Source: QUBU01 sp014337915
GTDB lineage: Bacteria; Pseudomonadota; Gammaproteobacteria; Steroidobacterales; GCA-2729495
Assembly: GCA_030263395.1 (NCBI GenBank)
Contig: SZOW01000002.1
Location: 1-64,000 of the forward strand
Direction of reading: 5' to 3'
Length of the DNA: 64,000 bases
Under the pieces are notes generated by a model, which did not search any database, was not told the DNA's origin, and was given only the letters and a program-made list of their open reading frames with translations. Both the position numbers and the translations under genes were made by a program. Each line of letters opens with the position of its first letter. The stretch's first letter is position 1. This document shows positions 8,174-16,291 of this stretch, in pieces.

Positions 8174-8623
8174 TCAGAGCCAGCGTCGCACGCGACGGCA
8201 GTAGTCGGCGTAGTCCGCGCCAAAGGCCGCCGCCAGCACCTGCTCCTCGTGGCGGATGAATGACCGGGTGATCGCCAGGCAGAAGACGGGCACCACCAGC
8301 AGCGCGGCCAGGCTGCCGAGCCACACCGCCACGGCGAGCAGGATGCAGGCGAGCGCCAGGTACAGCGGATTGCGCGTGTAGCGGTACGGGCCATCGGTGA
8401 CGAGCTGGCTCGGCTGGCCGAACGGATGCAGGGTGGTGCCGCGGCTTGCCAGCGCGCGGGCTGCGGGCGCCGCGAGCAGGATCACCGGCACCAGCAGCAG
8501 CCAGCCGAGCCAGCGCCAGCCGGGCCGGAGCAGTTCCGCGCCGGGCAGCAGCCAGTCGAGCGCCAGCTGCAGCAGCAGGGCCAGCAGGAAGTAGGCGGGC
8601 GGCACGAGGCGGATGCGGCGCAT
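8174..8623 (-). CDS. Isoprenylcysteine carboxyl methyltransferase-like membrane protein
   Basis: 149 residues, four to five membrane segments. The core QLVTDGPYRYTRNPLYLALACILLA followed by FIRHEEQVLAAAFGADYADYCRRVRRW is the ICMT/PEMT (NnrU-like, DUF1295-like) methyltransferase signature that binds S-adenosylmethionine at the membrane face. In bacteria the substrates of most such proteins are unknown; phospholipids or isoprenoid compounds are possible. Sits between the RDD-domain protein and the DUF2784 gene with short gaps on both sides. Confidence 0.82.
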   Translation of the reverse strand: MRRIRLVPPAYFLLALLLQLALDWLLPGAELLRPGWRWLGWLLLVPVILLAAPAARALASRGTTLHPFGQPSQLVTDGPYRYTRNPLYLALACILLAVAVWLGSLAALLVVPVFCLAITRSFIRHEEQVLAAAFGADYADYCRRVRRWL

Positions 8624-8643
8624 GGGCTGGCCAGGCGGGCGGG

Positions 8644-9144
8644 TCAGGCCGCGGCTCCCGGGTCGCGCCTGCCCCGCACCACCAGCGTGCCCGCCAGCTT
8701 GTCATGCCAGCCCTGCTTGCGCGGATCGAATGCCACCCACAGCAGGCCCAGACCCAGCGGGATGGTGGAGACGAAGTAACCGAGGTAGCGGCCGACGAGC
8801 TGCAGCGTCGTCGGTGGCCCGCCGGTGGTGGCATCGACGATGCGCGCGCCGATCAGCATCTTTCCAGGGGTCGCGGCGCGGGCGATCCAGAACGCGAGGA
8901 CGGCCAGCGCGGGGAAGCCATAGGTCATCAGCGGATCGAGCGGGCCGCGATCGGCAGGCGCTGCGGCCAGCAGGTTGCCGCCCAGCACCTGCCGGTAGTG
9001 GTCGACATAGGCGTCGAAGAAGCCCCAGCCGTAGGCGGCCCACAACACCGGCGCGATGACCAGGGCCAGCAGCAGGGTATCGATCAGCGCGGCCAGCACC
9101 CGGGCCCAGAAGCCGACGCAGGGCAGGTCCGCGGACGCGCCCAC
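8644..9144 (-). CDS. RDD domain membrane protein
   Basis: 166 residues, three to four membrane segments. Family marks: GFWARVLAALIDTLLLAL (the Arg-Asp pair that gives RDD its name) near residue 11, ATPGKMLIGARIVDA (the GK motif) and FDPRKQGWHDKLAGTLVV near the C terminus. RDD proteins are inner-membrane proteins of mostly unknown function, sometimes linked to ion transport. GTG start at 9144; the carbonic anhydrase gene ends 6 bases upstream. Confidence 0.88.
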   Translation of the reverse strand: MGASADLPCVGFWARVLAALIDTLLLALVIAPVLWAAYGWGFFDAYVDHYRQVLGGNLLAAAPADRGPLDPLMTYGFPALAVLAFWIARAATPGKMLIGARIVDATTGGPPTTLQLVGRYLGYFVSTIPLGLGLLWVAFDPRKQGWHDKLAGTLVVRGRRDPGAAA

Positions 9145-9150
9145 CGGCCT

Positions 9151-9795
9151 TCAGCCCAGGCGGCCGAGCGCTTCCGAGTACACCGGAACGAGCTCGTCCT
9201 GGCTGGCGATGCAGGTGCTGAGGTCACGCAGGCGCCCGTCGGTGAGGCTGTAAATCCAGCCATGGATGGTCACCGCCTGGCCGCGGGCCCAGGCCTCCTG
9301 CACCACGGTGGTCTGGCAGACGTTGACCGCCTGCTCGATGACGTTGAGCTCGCAGAGGCGGTCGGCCTGCTGCGACTGGCTGGCGAGGGACTCGAGCATC
9401 AGCTGGTGCTTCAGCCGCACGTCCTGCACGTGGCGCAGCCAGTTGTCGATCAGGCCGAGACGCTCGTTGCGCAGCGCCGAGACCACGCCGCCGCAGCCAT
9501 AGTGGCCAACCACCATGACGTGCTTGACGCGCAGCACGTCCACCGCGAACTGCAGCACCGACAGGCAGTTGAGGTCGGTGTGCACCACGACGTTGGCGAC
9601 GTTGCGGTGCACGAAGACCTCGCCGGGCAGCAGGCCGACGATCTGGTTGGCCGGCACGCGGCTGTCCGAACAGCCGATCCACAGGTATTCCGGTGACTGC
9701 TGCCGCGACAGCTTGAGGAAGAACTCCGGATCCCTCGCGCTGATGCGTTCGGCCCAGGCCTGGTTGTTCTGGAACAGGTGCTTGAGGAAACGCAT
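9151..9795 (-). CDS. can: Beta-class carbonic anhydrase
   Basis: 214 residues, the size of E. coli Can. Interconverts CO2 and bicarbonate in the cytosol. Zinc ligands are Cys42 and Asp44 in CSDSR, His98 and Cys101 in GHYGCGG; Arg46 is the dyad partner. The match to Can/YadF continues through NQAWAERI at the N terminus and TIHGWIYSLTDGRLRDL at the C terminus. It is the first gene of a closely spaced minus-strand series. Bicarbonate supply fits with the PEP carboxylase gene elsewhere in the window, but the two are not linked. Confidence 0.95.
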   Translation of the reverse strand: MRFLKHLFQNNQAWAERISARDPEFFLKLSRQQSPEYLWIGCSDSRVPANQIVGLLPGEVFVHRNVANVVVHTDLNCLSVLQFAVDVLRVKHVMVVGHYGCGGVVSALRNERLGLIDNWLRHVQDVRLKHQLMLESLASQSQQADRLCELNVIEQAVNVCQTTVVQEAWARGQAVTIHGWIYSLTDGRLRDLSTCIASQDELVPVYSEALGRLG

Positions 9796-9852
9796 GGCGG
9801 CATATTACGGCCGCCATGGCCCCGCACCAAGGCCGGGCCAGGCTGCCGGGAT

Positions 9853-10068
9853 TCAGGATTCGCGCGGTGTCAGCTCGCAGCTGCCGCCCGGCGCCTCGAA
9901 GCCGATCCGGCGATGGCTGCCATCGCAGAACGGCTTGGCGGCCGATGCCCCGCAGCGGCAGAGCGCGAGGCGATCCTTCTTGCGGATCGGCGTGCCCGCG
10001 CCATCCCAGGTCCACTCGCCCACGGTGTCGATGAGGATCGGGCCATTGGGGACGATCGTGATCTTCAT
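9853..10068 (-). CDS. CDGSH iron-sulfur domain protein
   Basis: 71 residues. The motif C-x-C-x8-C-D-G-S-H is complete: Cys37, Cys39, Cys48 and His52, which bind a [2Fe-2S] cluster with one His ligand. KPFCDGSH is the family signature. The N-terminal half (ITIVPNGPILIDTVGE) matches bacterial single-CDGSH proteins. Such proteins are thought to carry electrons or clusters; no partner is evident here. Separated from can by 57 bases. Confidence 0.9.
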   Translation of the reverse strand: MKITIVPNGPILIDTVGEWTWDGAGTPIRKKDRLALCRCGASAAKPFCDGSHRRIGFEAPGGSCELTPRES

Positions 10069-10248
10069 GCCTGCTCCCAGCGCGGTTGGCGCTTGTCGAT
10101 GAATGCAATGACGCCGTTGCGGCGGCGTCGGGCCATGCTAGCACTGCAGGGCGGGCTGCTGCGTTATGTCAGAACGTGACCGACTCTATGGGATTCGCCG
10201 GCGCGAAGGACTATATTTCCAGCGCGTAGAACAAAAAGAACACTCGCC

Positions 10249-10443
10249 ATGCCTCTACATTCACTGCCCAGGGCGGCTGCACCCGCCGACGAACCGGAAC
10301 CCGATGTGACCGACGGCGGCTGGGACCCCTACATCACCGCACTGCTGGCCGGCGCCGCCGGCGCCAGTGCCACCAGCGGCGACGACGCCGACGATAGTGT
10401 GCCGGTGATGAGCTTCAGCCAGCCGCCGCGCCGGCAGCGCTGA
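10249..10443 (+). CDS. Small hypothetical protein
   Basis: 64 residues, acidic (many Asp and Glu), ending in a basic PPRRQR tail; low-complexity with no family recognised. The upstream 60 bases are more AT-rich than the surroundings and contain TATATT at 10212-10217. No clear Shine-Dalgarno site precedes the ATG. Its last 29 bases overlap the end of the convergent glycosyltransferase gene. It could be real or spurious. Confidence 0.35.
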   Translation: MPLHSLPRAAAPADEPEPDVTDGGWDPYITALLAGAAGASATSGDDADDSVPVMSFSQPPRRQR

Positions 10444-12154
10444 CAGCCGGCGCATCCGGCGCGGTGACCCGCGCCACCACCGTGTCCGGCGAGTGCAGCT
10501 CGCCGTAGGCCCGCGCGAAGCGTCGCGCCTGCGTCCGATAGTGACCGTGATGCGCGACCAGGTCGCGCAACAGGCGTGGAATCTCCGCCACCGAGGCCGC
10601 CGCGAGCCCGATGGCAGCCAGCGGCAGGCCATCCGGCCCCGCTTCCAGGAAACAGAGCTCGCTCGCTGCGAGGCGGATCGCCAGCGGTTCGTGGGCATGC
10701 GCCAGCCGCAGCCGCAGGCTGCCGGCACCAGCCTGCAGGTGCAGCAACAGCCGCAGCGGCCCGCCATCCCCACGCAGATCCAGAACCTCGGCCTGGCAGG
10801 CCAGGAGCTGGCCCTGCCCGTCGAGCTGCTCGCAACCGAGCGCGAGGTAATGGCCGGGGCCGGCGGGACTGGTCACCACCAGCGACAGCAGCAGTTCACG
10901 CGCGCCTGGCGCGATGGCGCAGTCGCAGGCCAGCACGGGTGCGGATTCACCCGCGGCCGGCGGCAGCGGCTGCCAGTGGGCGGCCACTGGCGCGGTCACG
11001 GACACCGCCTGCGCGCGCAGTCCATCGAGGTACTGGAAGTTGGCCGCGGCGATTTCACCGGCCAGCCAGCAGCCTGCGGGCACGATGACCGGCACGCCGG
11101 AACAGAGCATCTCGATCAGCACGCCGCTGGCACGCCCGTGGTAGCGCGCCGGGTCGTAGAGAAACAGGCCGAGGTCGGCCGCGCGGATCATGGCGCAGTA
11201 ATCGTCGGCGGACATCGGGAATGGCAGCCGCCTGACGCTGCCCGACGCCGGCGCGGGCCCGGGCAGCGCCGGGAGCTCGGTATCCTTGCCGACCTGAACC
11301 AGCAGCTCGACCCGGCCACTGGCGAAGAACTCCTCCCAGCCCGCCTGCAGCACTTCGGCAAGGCGCGAGGTTCCCTTCTCGGCGCGGGCGCCGCCGGCCG
11401 AGAGCATGCGCAGCGGCCGCGACGACTCCGGTGCATCGAGCGGGCGGAAGGCCGTGCTCACCGGGTAGTCGAGCACCGTGAAATGCGCGAGGCCCATGCG
11501 GTTGTACTGCGCGGCGACCTGCGCGGTGGTCGCGTGGAATTCCAGGCGCAGACCGGGCGCCAGCAGTGCGGCGAAGTGCTCGCGCATGGCGGCGACCCGT
11601 CCCGACTGGCGCTCGTGCGCGGGTTCGGCGCCCTCGAGGAAATTCAGGTGGAACTGCAGGTGCCAACGGCAGGCCGCCGCCGGTGGCCGGCGCGCCAGGA
11701 AGCGCGCCACGGCCACCAGGTCGAACTCCGACAGCGTAGGCACGAACACCACATCGTCCGGCCGCGGGGCAACCCTGGCGAACAGTTCCTGGCAGCCGCG
11801 CACGAAGCGCCCGAGGCGGCGACGCTGCTTCAGCAGCATCGACCAGCGGCGCCAGAGCGCCAGCGGCCCGCGGCCGCCCAGTGGCAGCCGTTGCCATGCG
11901 CCCCGACGGTAGGGATCCTGCGGCAGGCTGGTCGCGCCCGAGGTCACCGTGAAGCGGTTGTAGCTGTCATTGCGGAACGCGGCGATGACCCGCCAGGGCG
12001 CCAGCGATGCCGCATGCGGCGCGAAGCGGCGGTTGGTGGCCAGCACCGGCTCCCAGCCAGCCCGCCGGGCGGCTGCGGCGACGTGCAGGTCGTACTCGTA
12101 ATGGTGGCCGCCGGGCGAGATCAGCGAGTGATCGATGATGTACAGGCGCGGCAT
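10415..12154 (-). CDS. Glycosyltransferase family 4-like protein with C-terminal extension
   Basis: 579 residues. The first 380 look like a GT-B glycosyltransferase: N-terminal LYIIDHSLISPGGHHYEYD, and a C-terminal nucleotide-sugar motif GRASGVLIEMLCSGVPVIVP with the E-x7-E region. RPLRMLSAGGARAEKGTSRLAEVL marks the start of the second Rossmann domain. The remaining 180 residues are beta-rich with alternating Leu/Gly (LLLSLVVTSPAGPGHYLALG) and may form a sugar-binding or accessory domain. It likely acts in surface glycan synthesis, but it stands alone with no other glycan genes nearby. ATG at 12154; in-frame sequence further upstream runs into the tRNA gene and is not coding. Confidence 0.72.
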   Translation of the reverse strand: MPRLYIIDHSLISPGGHHYEYDLHVAAAARRAGWEPVLATNRRFAPHAASLAPWRVIAAFRNDSYNRFTVTSGATSLPQDPYRRGAWQRLPLGGRGPLALWRRWSMLLKQRRRLGRFVRGCQELFARVAPRPDDVVFVPTLSEFDLVAVARFLARRPPAAACRWHLQFHLNFLEGAEPAHERQSGRVAAMREHFAALLAPGLRLEFHATTAQVAAQYNRMGLAHFTVLDYPVSTAFRPLDAPESSRPLRMLSAGGARAEKGTSRLAEVLQAGWEEFFASGRVELLVQVGKDTELPALPGPAPASGSVRRLPFPMSADDYCAMIRAADLGLFLYDPARYHGRASGVLIEMLCSGVPVIVPAGCWLAGEIAAANFQYLDGLRAQAVSVTAPVAAHWQPLPPAAGESAPVLACDCAIAPGARELLLSLVVTSPAGPGHYLALGCEQLDGQGQLLACQAEVLDLRGDGGPLRLLLHLQAGAGSLRLRLAHAHEPLAIRLAASELCFLEAGPDGLPLAAIGLAAASVAEIPRLLRDLVAHHGHYRTQARRFARAYGELHSPDTVVARVTAPDAPAVSAAGAAAG

Positions 12155-12224
12155 CGCCGCAAGATAGCGTCCGGCAACGGGCTGGACAATGAACAGGGGG
12201 CAGCTGGCCCCCTGTCCGCGGGAT

Positions 12225-12301
12225 TGGCGCGCCCGGCGAGATTCGAACTCACGACCCCTGCCTTCGGAGGGCAGTACTCTATCCAGCTGAGCTACGGGCG
12301 C
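12225..12301 (-). tRNA. tRNA-Arg (anticodon CCG)
   Basis: 77 bases on the minus strand including an encoded CCA end. The acceptor stem is GCGCCCG paired with CGGGCGC, the D arm is GCTC...GAGT, the anticodon stem CTGCC/GGCAG encloses the loop CTCCGAA with anticodon CCG, and the T arm is GTGAG-TTCGAAT-CTCGC. Reads CGG arginine codons, which are common in this GC-rich sequence. It sits alone between the glycosyltransferase and the divergent Crp/Fnr-type gene. Confidence 0.97.
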
Positions 12302-12316
12302 TTTCGAAGGGCGGCC

Positions 12317-12346
12317 ATCATACCCTCGGGCCTCGGAAGGCGTCCA
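12317..12346 (-). promoter_or_regulatory. Probable sigma-70 promoter of tRNA-Arg
   Basis: On the minus strand TGGACG (12346-12341) and TATGAT (12322-12317) are separated by 18 bases, 15 bases upstream of the tRNA 5' end. The -10 is one mismatch from consensus. Confidence 0.55.
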
Positions 12347-12401
12347 CGGCCGGCCGGGCGGCCGCTTGCGGCAGCGCCGGGACCCGCGCCATGCTTGGCG
12401 G

Positions 12402-13106
12402 ATGCCCGCCCTGCCGCTGCCCGAAGACGTTTTCCTCGAGGCTTTCGCCCGCGCCCCGACACGCGAACTGGCTCCCGGGCAGGTGCTGCTCGCCGCGGGG
12501 GCACCCGCCGACGAGGTATTCAACATCCTCGACGGCATGCTCATGATGAGCCGCACCGGCAGCGACGGCCGCCGCCAGGTGCTCAGCTTCCTGTTCCGCG
12601 ACAACTTCATCGGCCTCACCACCGCGGATCGCTATTACTTCACCATCCAGGCGGTGACCCCGGCCCGCGTCGCCTGCCGCCCGCGCGCGGACTTCGAATC
12701 GCGGCTGCTGCGCGACCCGGAGGCCGATCGCACCTTCAGGAACATGACGCTGCGCGTGCTCGAGGACCTGCTCGACAAGATCTACAGCCTCGGCCAGCGC
12801 ACGGCGCTGGAACGCCTTGCCGTGTTCCTGCTCTACCTGCGCCATTCCCGGCGCCTGGCCGATGGCCTGGTCGAGGATGGCAGCCCGGCCCTCGGCGACG
12901 TGAGCCTGCCCATGACCCGCGAGGACATCGCCGACTACCTCGGGCTGCAGAAGGAGACCGTCAGCCGCAGCTTCGGCCAGCTCGAGAAGCGCGGCCTGAT
13001 CCGCCGCCTGGACAGCCACCGGGTGCAGCTGCTGGACCTCGGCCGCCTGCGCGCGCTCGCCGGCGTGGTCGATTTCGCCTCCCCCCAGCGCCTGCCACGC
13101 AGCTGA
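12402..13106 (+). CDS. Crp/Fnr family transcription regulator (FixK-like)
   Basis: 234 residues. A cyclic-nucleotide-binding-type beta barrel (about 20-115), a long dimer helix (115-150) and a winged HTH: MTREDIADYLGLQKETVSRSFGQLEKRGLI (171-200). The recognition helix has Glu185, Ser188 and Arg189 in the same pattern as FNR (E-T-x-S-R), which predicts binding to TTGAT-N4-ATCAA sites. Only one Cys (92) is present, so it cannot carry the FNR iron-sulfur cluster and is more like FixK or Dnr. ATG at 12402 was preferred over upstream in-frame codons. The next gene encodes a c-type cytochrome, which fits respiratory control. Confidence 0.85.
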   Translation: MPALPLPEDVFLEAFARAPTRELAPGQVLLAAGAPADEVFNILDGMLMMSRTGSDGRRQVLSFLFRDNFIGLTTADRYYFTIQAVTPARVACRPRADFESRLLRDPEADRTFRNMTLRVLEDLLDKIYSLGQRTALERLAVFLLYLRHSRRLADGLVEDGSPALGDVSLPMTREDIADYLGLQKETVSRSFGQLEKRGLIRRLDSHRVQLLDLGRLRALAGVVDFASPQRLPRS

Positions 13107-13134
13107 GCGCCGCGGCGACCGGCTGCGGCCCGGC

Positions 13135-13163
13135 TTTCTGTTTGCGGACCCGGCGCTTATACT
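13135..13163 (+). promoter_or_regulatory. Possible promoter before the cytochrome gene
   Basis: TTTCTG (13135-13140) and TATACT (13158-13163) with a 17-base spacer, 50 bases upstream of the TTG start of the cytochrome gene. The -10 element is a good match. No TTGAT-N4-ATCAA box was found around it. Confidence 0.45.
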
Positions 13164-13212
13164 GCGGCCCCGCGATGCGGACCGGCCCGCACAGCAGCAG
13201 AGGGGGCGCAGC

Positions 13213-13719
13213 TTGAGCAGCCAGGACCAGAAGTTCTTCGACGTTTTCATCCTCGTGATCGGCGGCCTGGTGGCGGTCGCCATCGGCCTCATCGTCACCG
13301 CGCGCTCCATTGGCGCTGCCACCCAGAACCAGTGGGTGCGTGAGTACCCGATCTACGCCAAGGCGGTCTCCGAGAGGCTGCAGCCGGCCGGCCAGCTGGC
13401 GCAGCCGGGCGAGCCGGGCAGCGAGCCGCCACCGGTCGCCGCCGCCGCGGCTCCGGTTGCCGCGCCGCTTTCCGGCCCGCAGGTCTTCAACCAGGCATGC
13501 AACGCCTGCCATGGCGCCGGCATCGCCGGCGCGCCGAAGCTGGGTGACAAGGGTGCGTGGGCGCCGCGTATCGCCCAGGGTGCCGACACCCTGCACAAGC
13601 ACGCGCTGGAAGGCTACCAGGGCAAGACCGGCGTGATGCCCGCCAAGGGGGGCTGGGCCAACCTCTCCGATGCGGAGGTCGCCGCGGCCGTCGACTACAT
13701 GGTGAGCCAGTCGCGCTGA
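13213..13719 (+). CDS. Membrane-anchored cytochrome c5-like protein
   Basis: 168 residues. One N-terminal membrane anchor (about 9-31), a Pro/Ala-rich linker (60-88), and a cytochrome c5-type domain with the heme-binding Cys96-x2-Cys99-His100 (CNACHGAGIAGAPKLGDK) and a likely axial Met142 in GVMPAKGGWANLSD. The domain would lie in the periplasm and carry electrons between respiratory complexes. The start is a TTG at 13213 after an AGAGGGGG ribosome-binding site; no ATG fits. It follows the FixK-like regulator and converges on the AlgR-like gene (9-base gap). Confidence 0.88.
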   Translation: MSSQDQKFFDVFILVIGGLVAVAIGLIVTARSIGAATQNQWVREYPIYAKAVSERLQPAGQLAQPGEPGSEPPPVAAAAAPVAAPLSGPQVFNQACNACHGAGIAGAPKLGDKGAWAPRIAQGADTLHKHALEGYQGKTGVMPAKGGWANLSDAEVAAAVDYMVSQSR

Positions 13720-13728
13720 AGCGCGGCG

Positions 13729-14487
13729 TCAGCCCACCGCCGCGCCGGTCATCCGCCGCTTCACCTCCGCCAGCAGGCGGCGGCTGATCGGCAGCGGCTG
13801 CTCGCGGTGGGCGATCCAGGCCAGCGAGCGGCCGTCCTCGGTCGTCTCGATCCGCTGCAGGAACTTCACCGCCACCAGTGTGTTGCGATGGATGCGGATG
13901 AACTCCGCGGGGAACTCGGCTTCGAGGTCCTTCAGCGTTTCGTCGCTGACCTCCTCGCCGTCGGCCAGCATCAGGGTCACGTATTTCTGGTCCGCCTGGA
14001 AGCCGAGGATTTCGCCCAGCGGCACCAGCCGCAGCCCCTTCGCCTTGCGCACGCAGATATGGCTGCGGCGGCTGCCCTGCCCGGTGGCTGCGGCCACCGT
14101 GGCCATGCCGCTGCGTGACAGGCGCGACGCCTGCTGCAGGGCGCGTTCCAGCCGCTCGCGCCGCACCGGCTTCACCAGGTAACCGATGGCCTGGGCCTCG
14201 AAGGCCTGGATGGCGTAGTCGCTGTAGGCGGTGGTGAAGATCACGGCAGGCGGCGTCGCCAGCGTGTGCAGGTGGCGCGCCACCTCGATGCCGTCCATCT
14301 CCGGCATGCGGATGTCGAGCAGCACCACGTCCGGGTCCAGGCTCTGGCAGAGGTCCAGTGCCTGGCGGCCATGGGCAGCCTCGCCGGCTACCTGCCAGCC
14401 GCCGATGTCCACCAGCAGCTGGCGCAGGCGGGCACGCGCCGGCGGTTCGTCATCGACGATCAGCACGCTACCGGGTATCGCATTCAT
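13729..14487 (-). CDS. algR: LytTR response regulator, AlgR-like
   Basis: 252 residues. Receiver domain with acidic pocket (LIVDDEPPARARLRQLL), phospho-acceptor Asp in VVLLDIRMPEMDG, and KPVRRERLERAL at its end; then a LytTR DNA-binding domain with VSDETLKDLEAEF and FIRIHRNTLVAVKFL. The layout and length match Pseudomonas AlgR (about 248). AlgR-type regulators control surface polysaccharide and type IV pilus genes. ATG at 14487 overlaps the sensor gene stop by 4 bases, so the pair is translationally coupled. The gene symbol is by family resemblance; the target genes here are unknown. Confidence 0.85.
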   Translation of the reverse strand: MNAIPGSVLIVDDEPPARARLRQLLVDIGGWQVAGEAAHGRQALDLCQSLDPDVVLLDIRMPEMDGIEVARHLHTLATPPAVIFTTAYSDYAIQAFEAQAIGYLVKPVRRERLERALQQASRLSRSGMATVAAATGQGSRRSHICVRKAKGLRLVPLGEILGFQADQKYVTLMLADGEEVSDETLKDLEAEFPAEFIRIHRNTLVAVKFLQRIETTEDGRSLAWIAHREQPLPISRRLLAEVKRRMTGAAVG

Positions 14488-15566
14488 CGCCGCAGCGGCC
14501 GGTAGGGAAACCACAGGGTGACGCGGAACTGGCCGGACGGCGTCTCGGTGGCGAGGCCGGCCTCGTCGCCGAAGACCAGCGCGAGTCGCTCGCGGATGTT
14601 CTCCAGCGCCAGCCGGTGCCCCGGGCGCCCGTCATCGGCTGCCGCCGCGGCCGACGGCACCGGGTTGGTGACGGTGAGGCGCAGTGTGGCGCCCTCGCGG
14701 CTGCCGTGGACTTCGACTACACCAGGCCCCGCGATGCGCTCGATGCCGTGGTAGATGGCGTTTTCCAGCAGCGGCTGCAGGGTCAGGCCCGGCAGCATGG
14801 CATCGGCAGGCAATACGCCCACGTCCCAGCGCACCTCGAGGCGTTCGCTGAGCCGCTGGCGCTCCATGCGCTCGTATACCCGGGTGATGTCCAGCTCGTC
14901 GGCGAGCGTGATGTTCTGGCTGGTGTCGGCCAGCGAGGCGCGGAACAGGTCGGCGAGGTCCTCCACCGCCTGCTCGGCCGCGGCGGGGTTGCTGCGCGTC
15001 AGGCTGGCGATGGTGTTCATGCTGTTGAACAGGAAGTGCGGGCGGATGCGCGCCTGCAGGGCGTGGATGCGCGCCTGCGCCTCACGGCGCACATTGCGCT
15101 GCCACTGCTCGGAAACGTAGAAGTAGCGCAGCAGCCCGCCGGTGATCAGGCCACCCACGGCCAGGTTGCGCGCCGCGAAGAACCAGTGGTCGGCCGGCAG
15201 CCAGGCGCCGATGGCGACACCCGGCGCAATGGCGTAGCCCACCCACCAGAGCGCTTCGGAGACCAGCAGCAGGTTGAGCAGCACGGCGGCGAAGGCCAGC
15301 GCCGAACCCTGCCGCAGCGGCAGCTGCGCCAGGCGCGGGCGCAGGCCGCAGAGCACGGCGGCGGAGGTCAGCGCCAGCCACTGCAGCACCACGGAGGTGG
15401 AACCCAGGTCCGCAAAGAAATTGACCCAGTGGCTCTGGCGCGCCAGCGCCAGGGTGATGGCCATGAGCTCGGCGACGAGCACCACGCCCAGCACCGCCAT
15501 GGGCGCACAGAGATCGGGCAGGTAGCTGCAGGCCTCCGCGCGCGACGCTGGCGGCGCGGCGGTCAC
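14484..15566 (-). CDS. algZ: LytS/AlgZ-type sensor histidine kinase
   Basis: About 360 residues. Four to five membrane segments (roughly 20-140) are followed by the His_kinase domain with RPHFLFNSMNTIASL (phospho-acceptor His) and an ATPase domain with LQPLLENAIYHGIE and RLALENIRERL. AlgZ/FimS-type kinases work with AlgR. The segment SYLPDLCAPMAVLGVVLVAEL near the N terminus matches the family start. I chose the GTG at 15566, which lies 16 bases after the DUF4124 gene; an in-frame ATG at 15635 or GTG at 15650 would overlap that gene. Confidence 0.83.
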   Translation of the reverse strand: MTAAPPASRAEACSYLPDLCAPMAVLGVVLVAELMAITLALARQSHWVNFFADLGSTSVVLQWLALTSAAVLCGLRPRLAQLPLRQGSALAFAAVLLNLLLVSEALWWVGYAIAPGVAIGAWLPADHWFFAARNLAVGGLITGGLLRYFYVSEQWQRNVRREAQARIHALQARIRPHFLFNSMNTIASLTRSNPAAAEQAVEDLADLFRASLADTSQNITLADELDITRVYERMERQRLSERLEVRWDVGVLPADAMLPGLTLQPLLENAIYHGIERIAGPGVVEVHGSREGATLRLTVTNPVPSAAAAADDGRPGHRLALENIRERLALVFGDEAGLATETPSGQFRVTLWFPYRPLRR

Positions 15567-15582
15567 CGCTGGGGCCGGGCTA

Positions 15583-16080
15583 CTACTCCCCGCACCAGTC
15601 GGCCACGGACTTGCGAGCCTCAGCGCGGGCAGCATCGATTTCCTCGTCACTCAGGTACTGGCGCTGGCCATCGGCACCCGGCCGGTAAAGGCGGTGCGCC
15701 GTCTCGTACTTCTGCAGCTTCTCGCGGGCCTGCTGGCAGCCCTTCTCGCGTTCGCTCTTGACCTGCTCGCGGTCGTCGGCAGCGGCCTTCTCGTCTTCGG
15801 CCTGCTGCGACTTGCGCAGCTCCGCCGCGTCACCGAGGTCGGACTTCTTCTTCGCCGCGGCGGCCATGGCCTCCGCGTCGGTCATCCGGTAGCGCAGGTT
15901 CAGCTCCGTTGCGGCCTGCCCGGCATTGGCGCCCTCCGGCGGGCGGTCCTGGTAGTGCGGAGTTCCGTCCTTGTCCACCCACTGGTACACGGCGCCCTGT
16001 TCGGCAGCGACGGCACGGGCAGCGAGCCCGGCGAGGAAAACGGCCGCGATGACCGTGGAGCAGACGGCAACGGCTTTCAT
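15583..16080 (-). CDS. DUF4124 domain periplasmic protein
   Basis: 165 residues with a signal peptide (about 1-24, cleaving after AVA). The DUF4124 core follows directly: YQWVDKDGTPHYQDRPPEGA. The rest is a charged, Lys/Glu/Gln-rich coiled coil with the Cys pair CQQAREK...DWCGE. Proteins of this family are secreted and of unknown function. ATG at 16080. It precedes the algZ/algR pair on the same strand and may be co-transcribed. Confidence 0.85.
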   Translation of the reverse strand: MKAVAVCSTVIAAVFLAGLAARAVAAEQGAVYQWVDKDGTPHYQDRPPEGANAGQAATELNLRYRMTDAEAMAAAAKKKSDLGDAAELRKSQQAEDEKAAADDREQVKSEREKGCQQAREKLQKYETAHRLYRPGADGQRQYLSDEEIDAARAEARKSVADWCGE

Positions 16081-16200
16081 GGTGAGCGCCCTCGTGGTTC
16101 CAACCCGTACGGGACCCGCAGCTGCGGCCCGCGACACGTTTCATTATGCCATCGCGGCTGGTCCCGGGAGTTTGAACCGCGTCACGCAAAAATGCCCGGC

Positions 16201-16284
16201 GGGCGTGGATTGGCGCGATATCCACGCCCATTGCCCGGAAACTGACGGGGCCGGCGCTGGCCGGTACTGGCCGGCCGGCCCCGT
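16201..16284 (-). terminator. Double hairpin downstream of amtB
   Basis: Two perfect 10-bp inverted repeats follow the amtB stop: ACGGGGCCGG/CCGGCCCCGT at 16245-16254 and 16275-16284, and GGGCGTGGAT/ATCCACGCCC at 16201-16210 and 16220-16229. Neither has a long T-run, but the position, 7 bases past the stop, suggests transcript termination or 3' protection. Confidence 0.5.
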
Positions 16285-16291
16285 GGATCGC

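Noticed and set aside
12366..13212. FNR/FixK box (TTGAT-N4-ATCAA) around the regulator and cytochrome genes
   Set aside because: Searched by eye on both strands; no site with acceptable match was found.
15566..15650. Upstream starts for the AlgZ-type kinase (ATG 15635, GTG 15650)
   Set aside because: They would overlap the DUF4124 gene by about 50-70 bases and add residues with no family match; the GTG at 15566 gives the family length.
16081..16200. Promoter for the DUF4124 gene (CATAAT with TTCAAA upstream)
   Set aside because: The two elements are about 22 bases apart, too far for a sigma-70 promoter.
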